A stretch of 63,967 bases of DNA from Gammaproteobacteria bacterium (GCA_030433275.1 JAUILK010000016.1:1-63967), one strand, 5' to 3'; positions 52,900 through 62,573 are shown, counted from the stretch's first letter. Notes: a model not told the origin generated them from the sequence alone. Translations and numbers: made by a program.

Positions 52900-53890
52900 A
52901 TGGTTATTCTCCCTGGTCTTGCTCTATAGAGCGCTATGATGAGGCGAAGTGCGTTAAGTGTAAAAAGCTGGTGCCAAGAAAATGGCTGGTTTCAGCAAAT
53001 CCCCCAGGTGTGAGTAGTTGCGGTATTGAAATCGTTTTGCAAGGTATCCTTTTTGCTATCAACGCTTGCTTGAATCTCAGTTCCATCAAGCTGCCTGGTA
53101 TAGTGATAAAAATATTTGATATTGTCATGAGACCAAAATCGGCGGGCACGATAAAATGAGACACAAGAAGGGTGGCTAAAATTCCGATACCACGCTGACC
53201 TTATTGTTGCGAGAAATTCCAAAGCACGCCTGTGGCGGTTTTCTGGCTGAGCATATCGTTTAGCTGTCGGCTCTCGTATGACGGCGTGGTTTTCTATTGA
53301 ATAAATCGGGCGTTTAGGGTATCGGCTTTTCATGGTCTTGAGCGGGCTCTTGTACCCGAGGGGTTTCTGGGTAAGACGGTGGTTGTAGAGCGAACCGTAG
53401 CCCTTCGGTGTTGCCGAAGGGGCGGGTGGTCAGGATCGCGCTGCTATACTCGTTGCAGTGCTCGAGCAGATCGTTGGGCAGCGAGGAGCCTGCTCGGTAG
53501 GCGATGCTCGTAGCCACAGCCGGGCGTTGCGTCTCTCGGTGGGAACTGTCTTGCAAGGCGCTGAATTCCTATGCAAGAGGCCATGCCGGCATCCTTCGGA
53601 TGCTGGCGTGTGGCCCGTGGGCCAGGGTGGTTATGGGGTTCTTGTGCGGGAGGATGTCCATGAGGGGCGGTCTCCTTCGCCGATAAGGTTTCGCATCACT
53701 GCGCGTCCGATAACCAGTGCATGCTAGGAGTGATCGGTGCAACCGTCAACGAGCTGACAGCGCATACTGGGCGTGTCTGGAACGCAGCTCCAAATCTCAG
53801 TTGGCTGCGAAGGAATAGTTCAGAATCTTGTGGTTGTAAACTGCTGAGCTGCTCGTGCTATGGTTGCTGCCTGCCACGGAGGGAGCGGGC
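52900..53890. other. Intergenic region with transposase relic, strand switch
   Basis: About 1 kb without an intact gene, between divergent glycosyltransferase and sulfotransferase genes. It includes the IS481-like fragment described separately and a perfect hairpin CCCTTCGG/CCGAAGGG at 53401-53421. The remaining segments show no features I can name. Confidence 0.45.
53300..53470 (-). pseudogene. IS481-like transposase remnant
   Basis: The minus strand encodes LYNHRLTQKPLGYKSPLKTM, matching the C-terminal signature of IS481-type integrases (LYN-x-x-x-PQ-x-ALG-x-x-(T/S)P-x-x-AM). Part of the segment is in another frame and nothing upstream shows the DDE core. It is an old IS fragment; the match is short, so the family call is moderate. 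Confidence 0.55.
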
Positions 53891-54601
53891 ATGAGATTCA
53901 AAAACGCCCTAGCGAATATCGGCCTGGAGATAAGGCACCTTAGCGCGATCCGTTTTAGGATTGATGCCAGCCGGCGGGTATTCTGCATTGGACCGAACAA
54001 GTCCGGTACGACATCTCTTGGGGCATTCTTGGCTAACGCCGGGTTTCAAGTGGCTCCGCAACACAAGGGTGAGATGTTGTTGCACGATTGGGCGCGAGGT
54101 GACTTTCGCCGGCTAATCAAATTTTGCGGACGATACGAAGCTTTTCAGGACGTGCCATTTAGTTATCCTGGCACTTACCGCGCGCTATTCGAAGCCTTTC
54201 CAGACGCAAAGTTTATTTTAACGAAGCGCGATAGCGCAGAGGAGTGGTACCAGTCCGCCATTCGTTTTCATACGAAGATCGTCGGCAAGGGAAGGATACC
54301 TACAGCAAACGACCTTAAAGCCTTTCCGTATCGCTATGTCGGATGGTTGTGGGAGGCGCAGCGTCTCAGATATGGAATTGACGAACAGACGCTCTACAAC
54401 CCAGAGATCTATAAGGCGGCCTACCAAACGCATTTGAAAGAGGCAGCCGCTTATTTTGCTGACAAGCCTGGCCACCTTTTGGAAGTGAATCTGTCCGACC
54501 CGCGAGCGTCTGAGAAAGTTCTAGAGTTTCTCGGTCTTGCAGGCCTCAGCCTGCAGATGCCTCATCTCAACCAAACAGGGCAGTCAATCAAAGAGAGTTA
54601 A
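53891..54601 (+). CDS. Sulfotransferase family protein (EPS locus, 3 of 4)
   Basis: A 236-residue P-loop protein. PAPS-type loop: VFCIGPNKSGTTSLGAFLAN (about residues 36-55). The 3'-phosphate site region is AKFILTKRDSAEEWYQSAI. This is a short Sulfotransfer-like type (GPNKSGTTSL) different from the other three in the window. The ATG at 53891 has a GGAGGG site and is preferred over a GTG 36 bases upstream. It starts the only plus-strand group of the EPS block (sulfotransferase, DegT, WbqC, sulfotransferase). The acceptor sugar is unknown. Confidence 0.85.
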   Translation: MRFKNALANIGLEIRHLSAIRFRIDASRRVFCIGPNKSGTTSLGAFLANAGFQVAPQHKGEMLLHDWARGDFRRLIKFCGRYEAFQDVPFSYPGTYRALFEAFPDAKFILTKRDSAEEWYQSAIRFHTKIVGKGRIPTANDLKAFPYRYVGWLWEAQRLRYGIDEQTLYNPEIYKAAYQTHLKEAAAYFADKPGHLLEVNLSDPRASEKVLEFLGLAGLSLQMPHLNQTGQSIKES

Positions 54602-54757
54602 TTAAATCGGGTGCCTGGATGTCAGGCTATGTCCCTATCTGACTGAATGACAATCTGTTCTCGTTGCGGAACTAGACGTTGTTCACCGCCAGTTTCGGCT
54701 TCTGGAGGCCAGCGCTTTGAGAATGCCGTGCTCGAACCGAGGCGATATGCGTAGATT

Positions 54758-55858
54758 ATGATCCCCGTCACCAAACCGTATCTGCCCAGCCGTGCAAAGC
54801 TCGATCGCTACCTGGACGGTATTTACGAGCGCCGGTGGCTGACTAATAAGGGCCCTCTGGTGCAAGAACTCACTCGGCGCTTGGAGGAGTACCTGGGCGT
54901 GCGGAATTTGTTGCTGGTTAGCAACGGGACGCTCGCATTGCAGATCGCATACCGAGCCCTTGGAATAACGGGCTGTGCGGGTGGCAAGCGCGGGGAAGCC
55001 ATCACGACGCCATTCAGTTTTATCGCTACGGCCAGTTCCCTGAAGTGGGAAGGGGTTGAGCCGGTCTTCGCCGATATCGATCCGGACACCTGGTGCCTCG
55101 ATCCCGCCCAGGTTGGGCCAGCCGTTACATCGTGTACTCGTGCGATCGTGCCGGTACACGTCTTCGGTAACGCCTGCGATGTCGAAGCCCTTGAGGAGAT
55201 TGCTCAGCGTGACGGGCTCAAGGTGATCTACGATGGCGCCCATGCCTTCGGCGTGGCGTATCAAGGTAAAAGCCTGCTCGCACGCGGCGATGCAACCACG
55301 CTCAGCTTCCACGCCACGAAGCTGTTTCACACCCTGGAGGGCGGTGCGATCGTCTTCAAGGACGAAACACACCTGGAACGCGCAAAGCGCTTGATCAACT
55401 TCGGCATCACCGGACCGGAGACGATCGAGGGGTTGGGTATCAACGCGAAAATGAATGAATTTCAAGCCGCCATGGGGCTTTGCGTGCTCGACGAGATGGA
55501 GGTCAACCTCCAGGCTCGAGCGGTGATTTGGCAGGTCTACGAGTCGGCGTTGCAAGGGGGGCGCTACCAGCTGCAGCTTCGCAACCCAAACGCCAGCAAA
55601 AACTATGCCTATGCGCCTGTGCTGCTGAACTCGGAAATCGACGTTGAGGCTACCATGGCGGCTCTGAGAGAGGTTGGAGTATACGCTCGGCGTTACTTCT
55701 ATCCATCACTGGACTCGGTGGACTATTTCGGTACCGAGATCCATAACCGGCATTCGAACGATGTCGCCAGGCGCATCATTTGCTTACCGATATACGTTGG
55801 CTTGACGGATATGGACATTGCAAAGATCGTGAGTGTCGTAGAGCGGGCGGCTTCGTGA
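54758..55858 (+). CDS. DegT/DnrJ/EryC1-family sugar aminotransferase
   Basis: A 366-residue PLP enzyme. The start MIPVTKPYLPSRAKLDRYLD and NLLLVSNGTLALQIAYRAL are family features. The PLP lysine is in LSFHATKLFHTLEGGAIVF. It converts a keto-sugar nucleotide to an amino sugar, for example dTDP-4-keto to 4-amino-4,6-dideoxyhexose. Its stop overlaps the GTG of the WbqC gene by four bases, so an amino sugar followed by another modification is plausible. No dTDP-glucose dehydratase is in the window. Confidence 0.94.
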   Translation: MIPVTKPYLPSRAKLDRYLDGIYERRWLTNKGPLVQELTRRLEEYLGVRNLLLVSNGTLALQIAYRALGITGCAGGKRGEAITTPFSFIATASSLKWEGVEPVFADIDPDTWCLDPAQVGPAVTSCTRAIVPVHVFGNACDVEALEEIAQRDGLKVIYDGAHAFGVAYQGKSLLARGDATTLSFHATKLFHTLEGGAIVFKDETHLERAKRLINFGITGPETIEGLGINAKMNEFQAAMGLCVLDEMEVNLQARAVIWQVYESALQGGRYQLQLRNPNASKNYAYAPVLLNSEIDVEATMAALREVGVYARRYFYPSLDSVDYFGTEIHNRHSNDVARRIICLPIYVGLTDMDIAKIVSVVERAAS

Positions 55859-56544
55859 GGGTCGCCATCATGCAGCCCTATATTTTTCCGTACTTGGGCT
55901 ACTATCAATTGGTGCACAGCTGCGATCGGTTCGTGCTATACGACGACGTCACCTTCATAAAGCAAGGTTATATCAACAGAAACAGCATCTTGTCCAACGG
56001 CCGGGCGTTGCGTTTCACCCTTCCCGTACCCGGCGCTTCGTCCAATAGGCGCATTGGGGATCTGCGTTTCTCCGAGCAGACTGGCAAGGTGACCAAGAGC
56101 ATCCAGCAGGCCTACTCAAAAGCCCCGTTCTTCGATGACGTCTACCCCATCGTGGAGCGGGTCGTCGAGCACATGGATCGGGGCATCGCCGCCTTGTGCG
56201 GGAAAGGGATAAGTGAAGTATTCGAGTATATCGGTCTGCACAAAGAGATCCTCCGCTCGAGCGAACTCGATTACGATCGGGGCGCTTCGGCGGAGCACAA
56301 GATCATTCAGATCTGCCATGCCCTGGGCTCGAGGAGCTACATCAACAGCATCGGCGGCAAGAAGCTGTATGACAAGGCGTCTTTCACCGCCCAGGGCTGT
56401 GAGCTTTCCTTCATCCAAATGAAGGCCGTCGAATACAATCAGGGCATGTCCGACTTCGTGCCCAATCTCTCCATCATCGATGTCTTGATGCGCTGTTCGA
56501 AGGACGAGATCGGAGAGCTGCTAAACTCGTACGTGCTGGTATAG
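55855..56544 (+). CDS. WbqC-family protein
   Basis: A 229-residue protein of the WbqC family: AIMQPYIFPYLGYYQLVHSC, DRFVLYDDVTFIKQGYINRN and YINSIGGKKLYDKASF. WbqC proteins are common in O-antigen/EPS loci next to DegT enzymes. Their activity is not established, though a role in acyl or glycine transfer to amino sugars has been suggested. The start is GTG at 55855 (GTGA overlap with the aminotransferase); ATG 55870 is an alternative. Confidence 0.88.
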   Translation: MRVAIMQPYIFPYLGYYQLVHSCDRFVLYDDVTFIKQGYINRNSILSNGRALRFTLPVPGASSNRRIGDLRFSEQTGKVTKSIQQAYSKAPFFDDVYPIVERVVEHMDRGIAALCGKGISEVFEYIGLHKEILRSSELDYDRGASAEHKIIQICHALGSRSYINSIGGKKLYDKASFTAQGCELSFIQMKAVEYNQGMSDFVPNLSIIDVLMRCSKDEIGELLNSYVLV

Positions 56545-56547
56545 CTG

Positions 56548-57570
56548 ATGGAAGAATTAACGGAGCGTTCCGCCGAATTCACCCGCAACGCAACCTTGGA
56601 ACAGCTTCTCGACGAGCTGAATAGCCTGCTCGGGCCTGCGAATCAGGCGTTGGTGTCCGATGCCCAGGAGCGGTTCTCCAAAGTTTTAGTCATGGGGCCG
56701 CTACGGTCAGGAACGACGCTGTTCACCCAGTGGCTCGCCGCCACGGGCCTGACCGCGTATCCGACCAATCTGCTTTCGAGATTTTACGGCGCGCCGCTCG
56801 TCGGCGCGAAGATCCAGCAGCTACTGACCGACTCTCGCTACAATTTTCGCAACGAGATCCTGGATTTCAACTCGACGATCAATTTCTCCTCCGAAAACGG
56901 CAAAACCAAGGGCGCCCTGGCTCCTAACGAGTTCTGGTATTTCTGGCGTCGTTTCCTGCCGTTTCGCGACCTGGATTATCTCCCCGACGACGAACTTCGA
57001 AAGCGCGCGGATTTGGCAGGTCTGCGGGGGGAGCTCAACGCGTTGGCTAATTTCTTTGAAAAACCCTTCTCGCTGAAAGCGATGATCATGAACCAGAACA
57101 TCCCTGTGCTCGATTCGTTGTTTGACAAGGTGCTGTTCGTCTGGGTCAGGCGCGACCCCATCTTCAACATACAATCGGCGCTGGCGGCGCGAAAACGCCA
57201 ATACGGCGACATCCGCACCTGGTACTCCTTCAAGATCAAGGAATATCCGCGGCTCGAGGGTCTCGAGCCGCTCGAGTCCGTGACGGGGCAGGTTCATGCG
57301 ATCAACCGATCGGTCCAAAGCGCGCTGGACTCGGTTCCGGAGCATAAAAAGCTCGTCGTCCAATACGAGGACTTCTGCCGCGATCCGCGGACCTATTATG
57401 CGCAGATCGTCACCCGCCTCCGGCAGCAACACGGGCTACCGCCAGGACGGTACGAGTACACCGGTGAGCAGCAGTTCAAAAACACCAATCGCTGGTGGCT
57501 TGAGGAATATACCCGGCAGCAAGCGGAGCAGACCTATGCAATGATTTCGGTAGATCGGGAAGCCATCTGA
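56548..57570 (+). CDS. Sulfotransferase family protein (EPS locus, 4 of 4)
   Basis: A 340-residue P-loop sulfotransferase. PAPS loop: VLVMGPLRSGTTLFTQWLAA (about residues 48-67). The 3'-phosphate block is VLFVWVRRDPIFNIQSALAA. It follows WbqC by three bases, so it is co-transcribed with the aminotransferase. The combination hints that a sulfated or N-sulfated amino sugar is made (inference; the acceptor cannot be read from sequence). The N-terminal ~45 residues are helical with no signal peptide. Confidence 0.9.
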   Translation: MEELTERSAEFTRNATLEQLLDELNSLLGPANQALVSDAQERFSKVLVMGPLRSGTTLFTQWLAATGLTAYPTNLLSRFYGAPLVGAKIQQLLTDSRYNFRNEILDFNSTINFSSENGKTKGALAPNEFWYFWRRFLPFRDLDYLPDDELRKRADLAGLRGELNALANFFEKPFSLKAMIMNQNIPVLDSLFDKVLFVWVRRDPIFNIQSALAARKRQYGDIRTWYSFKIKEYPRLEGLEPLESVTGQVHAINRSVQSALDSVPEHKKLVVQYEDFCRDPRTYYAQIVTRLRQQHGLPPGRYEYTGEQQFKNTNRWWLEEYTRQQAEQTYAMISVDREAI

Positions 57571-57612
57571 GGGACGGAATGTTCGGCTGTTCGCCCATGA
57601 CCGCTCCTCCGG

Positions 57613-58476
57613 TCAGCGCCGCTCCCGCGCGGTGCCGCGTATTAAAAAGGCATCCAATGCCCGTGTCGGCAGCAGCCGGCGCAGCATGCTCAAGAGATGG
57701 CTGGGCAGTGTGATGCAGTAACGCGGTTTCGGCCGGGGACTCTCCAGGGCATGCAAGAGCTTGCGCAGCACCGCTTGCGGGTCTCGCGTGAATGGATCAT
57801 CCGTAGAACTCGCGAGCCGGCGCTGCAAGGCATGGTAAGTCTCGCGATGGGCGCTGCGCTCACGGTCGATGTGGCGCTGGAACATCAGCAAGGCATTGGC
57901 GCGGAAACGGCTGCGTACGGGGCCGGTCTCTAGCAGGCAGACTTGTATGCCGCTGCCCATCAGTTCCTGCCGCAACGTGTCGGTTAGGCCCTCGAGCGCG
58001 AATTTGCTGGCGTTGTAGGCCCCCCGGTAGGGCAGTGCGACCAGTCCCAACACCGAACTGTGCTGAATGATTCGGCCATATCCCTGGCGGCGCATGACCG
58101 GGAGCACGGCGCAGGTGAGTTCATGGGCGCCGAATAGGTTGGTCTCGAATTGTGCGCGTAGGACCGCGCGGCTCAAGTCCTCCACAGCGCCTGGTTGGCC
58201 ATAACCCGCGTTGTTGAACAGAGCGTCCAAGCCGCCACCGGTGCGCTCGAGTATGCTGGCGACAGCACTTTGAATCGAGCCCGAATCGGTGACATCGAGT
58301 GGCAGACTCTCTAGCCCTTCCCGGTTCAGTCGCTCGACATCCTGAATTCGCCGAGCCGTGGCAAAAACCCGCCAATCGCGCTTGTGCAGCCCTCTGGCGA
58401 TTTCCAGACCGATACCGCTCGAGCAGCCGGTGATCAGAATCGAGCGCTTGTCGCCGTCGTTATTGGTGTGCTTCAT
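57613..58476 (-). CDS. Short-chain dehydrogenase/reductase
   Basis: A 287-residue SDR. Cofactor loop TGCSSGIG near the N-terminus (ILITGCSSGIGLEIARGL), NNAGYG, and catalytic Ser-Tyr-Lys in HSSVLGLVALPYRGAYNASK. NADP preference is suggested by the basic residues after the second strand (ATARRIQDVERL). The substrate is unknown; such classical SDRs act on retinol-, steroid- or polyketide-like substrates and many are unassigned. The ATG at 58476 gives the normal N-terminus; the frame is open 21 codons further. It ends the EPS region and is convergent with the plus-strand block. Confidence 0.88.
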   Translation of the reverse strand: MKHTNNDGDKRSILITGCSSGIGLEIARGLHKRDWRVFATARRIQDVERLNREGLESLPLDVTDSGSIQSAVASILERTGGGLDALFNNAGYGQPGAVEDLSRAVLRAQFETNLFGAHELTCAVLPVMRRQGYGRIIQHSSVLGLVALPYRGAYNASKFALEGLTDTLRQELMGSGIQVCLLETGPVRSRFRANALLMFQRHIDRERSAHRETYHALQRRLASSTDDPFTRDPQAVLRKLLHALESPRPKPRYCITLPSHLLSMLRRLLPTRALDAFLIRGTARERR

Positions 58477-58564
58477 GGCTGGAGGAATGTTTTGTTTGCT
58501 GTCGAGTTGCGGTATCGCCTGCCGTCGGGTCGGAATCACTCAGGGGTGCGTCGCGTACGCCGAT

Positions 58565-59278
58565 TCAGGCGAGTAGGACCGCGACAATCCCAGTGATGAA
58601 AATGCCGTCGAAGGTGCCGGCCCCTCCTATCGAGGCGAGCGGGGCTCCGAGTGCGCGTATATCTTTGATGCGCAGCAGGTCGGCTCCTATCAAAACGCCG
58701 ATGGTACCGCAGATATAGGCCAGCGGTGCACTTTGTTGCGGCAATAACGCTATGGCCACCAGGGCGGCCGTAATGGGCGCGACAAAAATCGGCATTCCGA
58801 TACCCAATCGCGGGATGGGGCGGCTCATGAGATAGCAGACTGTGGCGACGATGGCGATGGCGAGCATGACTTGGCCGGGCGGCAACGGATTATGGTCCAG
58901 CAGGAACGCCGAGAAGGCGACGGGGATGAGTCCGCCGCCGACGTTCAGCGCCACCACGATTTTGCCGGGTTGGCTGCGCAGCAGCGGGGTAAGCCAGGTC
59001 GGCGGGCGTTGCCACTGCGGGTCGGTGCAGCGTCCGGCCGTCATACTGAACAGCGGCAGGTTGATCCCGCTGCCCAGCAACGAACTGATCAGCAGCAGCA
59101 TCGCCGAGTCCGACGAGAGGCCCAGCTTTTCGAACGCAATGCTCAGCAACCCTACTTGGATGAGCGCGAAGAGCACTGCAAACGCTATTGTTACGAGGAT
59201 CAGCCGGAAGGAAAACACCTGCGCCCTACTATCTAAAGTTACTTGGTCCGGTGTGGTGGTCGTCGGTTTAGGAATCAA
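58565..59278 (-). CDS. DUF1614 membrane protein
   Basis: A 237-residue membrane protein with about seven helices. Sequences GSGINLPLFSMTAGR, ALNVGGGLIPVAFSAFLL and the C-terminal IGGAGTFDGIFITGIVAVLLA match DUF1614. The function of this family is unknown; it is found in many proteobacteria and archaea. It starts 137 bases before the divergent fmdB-like gene. Confidence 0.85.
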   Translation of the reverse strand: MIPKPTTTTPDQVTLDSRAQVFSFRLILVTIAFAVLFALIQVGLLSIAFEKLGLSSDSAMLLLISSLLGSGINLPLFSMTAGRCTDPQWQRPPTWLTPLLRSQPGKIVVALNVGGGLIPVAFSAFLLDHNPLPPGQVMLAIAIVATVCYLMSRPIPRLGIGMPIFVAPITAALVAIALLPQQSAPLAYICGTIGVLIGADLLRIKDIRALGAPLASIGGAGTFDGIFITGIVAVLLA

Positions 59279-59414
59279 GCCAGGTTTACGCTGTGACGGC
59301 GCGCATATCGCGCGCCGTTGAAGTTGGGTATTATCGAGCTTCGAGCTACTTGTAGAGAGCTTGGCCGGACCCTATATCGCGATTCGGTGAATTCTTAGTC
59401 AAGGTAACCTAACG

Positions 59415-59753
59415 ATGCCGATCTACGAGTATATGTGTAATGCCTGCGGTCATGAAATGGAGGCTTTGCAGGCGATCAGCGAAGCGCCTTTGCAGGACTG
59501 TCCAGAGTGCGGGAAAGCCGAGCTGCGCAAGCTGATCTCCGCTCCGATATTCCGCCTCAAAGGCGGTGGCTGGTATGAGACGGATTTCAAGACCAATAAC
59601 AAGCGTAATCTAGCGGGTGACGGTGCTGCCGAGAACAAATCCTCCGAAACGAAGGCCTCGGAAGGAAAATCGGCTGAAGGAAAATCGGTAAACGGTAAAA
59701 AGGATTCAGGCGGCAAGCCGAAAAGTTCGGCCAGGGCATCTTCGGAAGCCTGA
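59415..59753 (+). CDS. FmdB-family zinc ribbon protein
   Basis: A 112-residue protein. The first 40 residues are the FmdB ribbon [20 protein letters not shown] with CNAC...CPEC cysteine pairs. [10 protein letters not shown] follows. The remaining ~50 residues are low-complexity, rich in Lys, Ser, Glu and Gly ([12 protein letters not shown]). Such proteins are putative regulatory or rRNA-associated factors of unknown role, often upstream of aspS as here. The stop overlaps the start of the long aspS frame, though the real aspS start is 132 bases later. Confidence 0.92.
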   Translation: MPIYEYMCNACGHEMEALQAISEAPLQDCPECGKAELRKLISAPIFRLKGGGWYETDFKTNNKRNLAGDGAAENKSSETKASEGKSAEGKSVNGKKDSGGKPKSSARASSEA

Positions 59754-59884
59754 TGCGTTGCCAGCCCGACCAGGGCGGCGGCTTGCGCGGCCTCGGCGGA
59801 CCTCTTACCATTGCCGACGCGTTGCCGCCCTGTGGGGCAGAGGCGATTTTTTATTGTGCAGCAGACGGATCAGCAGCTTACCCT

Positions 59885-61672
59885 ATGCGTACTCACTATT
59901 GTGGCGAGGTGACCGAGGCGTTGCTCGGCGAGGAAGTCGAAGTCTGTGGCTGGGTCCACCGACGGCGGGATCACGGCGGTGTCATTTTCATCGATCTGCG
60001 TGATCGAGAAGGCCTGTTGCAGGTGGTATTCGACCCCGACGTGGCGGGCGCTTTTCAGACGGCCGATCGAGTGCGCAGTGAGTACGTGCTGCAGGTGCGG
60101 GGTAAAGTGCGCCGGCGCCCTGAGGGAACGGAGAACCTCAGCCTCAACACCGGTCTGATCGAGGTGTTCGGCCAGGAATTGGAGGTTCTGAATCGGGCCA
60201 AGACCCCGCCGTTTCAGCTCGATGAGGTGGATGTTGGCGAGGATGTGCGCCTTAAGTACCGCTACATCGATCTACGCCGCCAAGCGATGCAGCAGCAGCT
60301 GCGCACACGCGCTCGTGTCGTGGGCGTGTTGCGGCGCTATCTCGACCGGCATGGTTTCGTGGACGTCGAAACGCCCATGCTCACGCGAGCGACTCCGGAA
60401 GGGGCGCGGGACTTTCTCGTGCCGAGCCGATTGCAGTCAGGCTCTTTCTATGCTCTGCCGCAGTCACCGCAGCTATTTAAGCAGCTGCTGATGATTTCGG
60501 GGCTGGATCGCTACTATCAGATCGTGCGTTGCTTTCGCGACGAGGATCTGCGTGCCGATCGCCAACCGGAGTTCACTCAGCTCGATATCGAGACCTCCTT
60601 CCTCGATGAGTCGACCATCATGGCCCTCATGGAGGGCATGATCCGCGAGCTCTTCCGCGAGGTGCTCGCGGTCGAGTTGCCGGAGCCCTTTCCGCGCATG
60701 AGCTATGCTGAAGCGCTGCAGCGGTTCGGCATCGACCGGCCGGATCTACGCATACCGTTGGAGCTGGTTGAAGTGGCTGATCTCATGGCCGCCGTGGAGT
60801 TTAAGGTCTTTGCCGCGCCAGCCAACGATCCCAAGGGGCGCGTAGCGGCATTGCGTGTGCCGGGTGGTGGTGAGCTTAGCCGTAAGGCCATTGATGATTA
60901 CACTCGCTTCGTGGCTCGCTATGGTGCCAAGGGTCTGGCCTATATCAAGGTGATCGATCCGGCGCGTGGCCGCGAAGGGTTGCAATCGCCGATTCTGAAG
61001 TTTCTTCCGGACTCGGCCGTGGCCGGCATTCTTGAGCGAACGGCAGCCGAAGCCGGCGATTTGATATTTTTCGGCGCTGATCGGGCCAAGGTGGTCAACG
61101 AATCGCTTGCCGCGTTGCGTACCAAGCTGGGCCACGAGCTTGGTCTAGTGGAACCGGGCTGGCGGCCGCTGTGGGTGGTCGATTTTCCTATGTTCGAATA
61201 CGACGAATCCGACCGCCGGTTCTACGCGCTGCATCATCCATTCACCGCACCGCGCGTAAGCGACGCCGCCCGTCTGCGGGATGATCCGCAACGGCTGCTC
61301 TCACGTGCCTACGATCTGGTGCTGAACGGTACCGAGCTCGGTGGTGGATCCGTGCGTATCCATCGTCTGGATATGCAGTATGCGGTGTTCGACCTGCTCG
61401 GCATAGGGGCGGAAGAGGCCAGGGAGAAATTCGGCTTCCTGCTCGAGGCCCTCGAGTACGGAGCGCCTCCCCATGGTGGGATCGCGTTCGGACTCGACCG
61501 AATGGTCATGCTGTTGACCGGGGCAAGCTCTATTCGCGAGGTCATGGCTTTCCCAAAGACCCAGACGGCAAGCTGTCTGCTCACGCAGGCACCGGCGTCG
61601 GTGGAGGAGGCGGCGCTGCGTGAGCTTGGTTTGCGCGTGCAAAAGCCAGCCGCTGCGGCGAAGACCGAATAG
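59885..61672 (+). CDS. aspS: Aspartate-tRNA ligase
   Basis: A 595-residue class II enzyme (E. coli 590). The N-terminal OB fold (about 1-105) starts [20 protein letters not shown]. Class II motif 2: [20 protein letters not shown]. Motif 3: [16 protein letters not shown] bacterial-type GAD insertion lies between (about 285-420). It charges tRNA-Asp. The ATG at 59885 matches the conserved start; the open frame upstream is not conserved. A GC-rich hairpin follows the gene. Confidence 0.96.
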   Translation: MRTHYCGEVTEALLGEEVEVCGWVHRRRDHGGVIFIDLRDREGLLQVVFDPDVAGAFQTADRVRSEYVLQVRGKVRRRPEGTENLSLNTGLIEVFGQELEVLNRAKTPPFQLDEVDVGEDVRLKYRYIDLRRQAMQQQLRTRARVVGVLRRYLDRHGFVDVETPMLTRATPEGARDFLVPSRLQSGSFYALPQSPQLFKQLLMISGLDRYYQIVRCFRDEDLRADRQPEFTQLDIETSFLDESTIMALMEGMIRELFREVLAVELPEPFPRMSYAEALQRFGIDRPDLRIPLELVEVADLMAAVEFKVFAAPANDPKGRVAALRVPGGGELSRKAIDDYTRFVARYGAKGLAYIKVIDPARGREGLQSPILKFLPDSAVAGILERTAAEAGDLIFFGADRAKVVNESLAALRTKLGHELGLVEPGWRPLWVVDFPMFEYDESDRRFYALHHPFTAPRVSDAARLRDDPQRLLSRAYDLVLNGTELGGGSVRIHRLDMQYAVFDLLGIGAEEAREKFGFLLEALEYGAPPHGGIAFGLDRMVMLLTGASSIREVMAFPKTQTASCLLTQAPASVEEAALRELGLRVQKPAAAAKTE

Positions 61673-62024
61673 AAAGGCCCAGGGCAACGGCTTTTGCTCT
61701 CAGCCGTTGGCCCCTCCACCAGATCCGGCTTCACCGGTTTTCCACACGCAGTTTTCCACCGTTCTTCCACCTCAAAGCGCTACGCACCGGGGTTCTCTCG
61801 TTGGCCGCTTGAGCCGTCGCACCGGTATCAGGGTTTCCAGATCGACGTCTGCTGTGCCATTACTTCATCCATGTACGTTTATTTGCTTTGAGCGTTATCA
61901 CTATATAGATAGAGGGGGTTTGTCGCTTGCTTCCCAAAACAAATACTGATTTTATTACAGGCTAGCTTAGCGGATATATAAAAATAAGGGATAATAAAAG
62001 TCGACTGTTGAGGAGAGTGAAATA
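61673..62024. other. Intergenic region aspS / lipoprotein gene
   Basis: About 350 bases: the aspS hairpin, then a GC-rich stretch with no convincing gene, then AT-rich sequence from about 61890 with the ribosome site GAGGAGAG for the first lipoprotein. A composition shift at about 61890 marks the start of the AT-rich insert. Confidence 0.4.
61682..61713 (+). terminator. Possible terminator after aspS
   Basis: GGGCAACGGCT pairs with AGCCGTTGGCCC (one-base bulge) around a loop of nine bases, just after the aspS stop. It lacks a T-run, so it could be a Rho-assisted or simply structural hairpin. Confidence 0.35.
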
Positions 62025-62573
62025 ATGAAAATATGGAGAAATATCGTGCTTTTGTGTGTGGGGTTTGTGGTGTCAGCCTGTGGCACTGCCCCTATCACAG
62101 ACGGGGCCCATTCCTCTCTTCCAAGTGCAGATTCTGTCGCCATTGTATGGGGAGGTCATCCCGTGGTGGCCGACACGATGAGCATTTGGTTACATAAAAG
62201 GGGGATTGTTTCCATCGAGAAGGCCTCGCTTGAGCAGGCTTTGAAGGCTCAGGGAGTTGTTTTGACTAACTCTACCGATGATCAATCAATTATCGTTAAA
62301 TTTGCAAAAACCTTAAATGCGGATCTTGTTGTTTTTGGAGATGTAGACCAAGAAATTAGAGCGCCAATGGTTTCTGTGCGGGGGTTTAATGTAGACTCTA
62401 ATAAAGTCGCTTGGGAAGGGAGCGCTCACTATGATCAATATATTAGCATACCATTGAACGATGCTTTAGTGAATCTGACCTGCCAAGCACTTGCTACTGC
62501 CTGGGGATTACGGGATACGGGAAAAAAGCTGTTCCAGTCAGCAGGGAAAGCGTGTCTGATCGATTTCAAGTAG
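62025..62573 (+). CDS. Lipoprotein of unknown function, AT-rich (1 of 2)
   Basis: A 182-residue protein with a signal peptide ending in a lipobox VVSACG, so Cys19 is lipidated. The mature part has a region DSVAIVWGGHPVVADTMSIW and AKTLNADLVVFGDVDQEIR, which is faintly like periplasmic CsgG/peptidoglycan-associated lipoprotein folds, but I do not assign it. Strong GAGGAG site seven bases from the ATG. AT-rich codons unlike the housekeeping genes. It is followed 54 bases later by a second lipoprotein, and beyond that by IS elements. Confidence 0.75.
   Translation: MKIWRNIVLLCVGFVVSACGTAPITDGAHSSLPSADSVAIVWGGHPVVADTMSIWLHKRGIVSIEKASLEQALKAQGVVLTNSTDDQSIIVKFAKTLNADLVVFGDVDQEIRAPMVSVRGFNVDSNKVAWEGSAHYDQYISIPLNDALVNLTCQALATAWGLRDTGKKLFQSAGKACLIDFK

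Noticed and set aside
53401-53421. Perfect 8-bp hairpin CCCTTCGG/CCGAAGGG
   Set aside because: No T-run on either strand and it lies inside the transposase relic. Not called a terminator.
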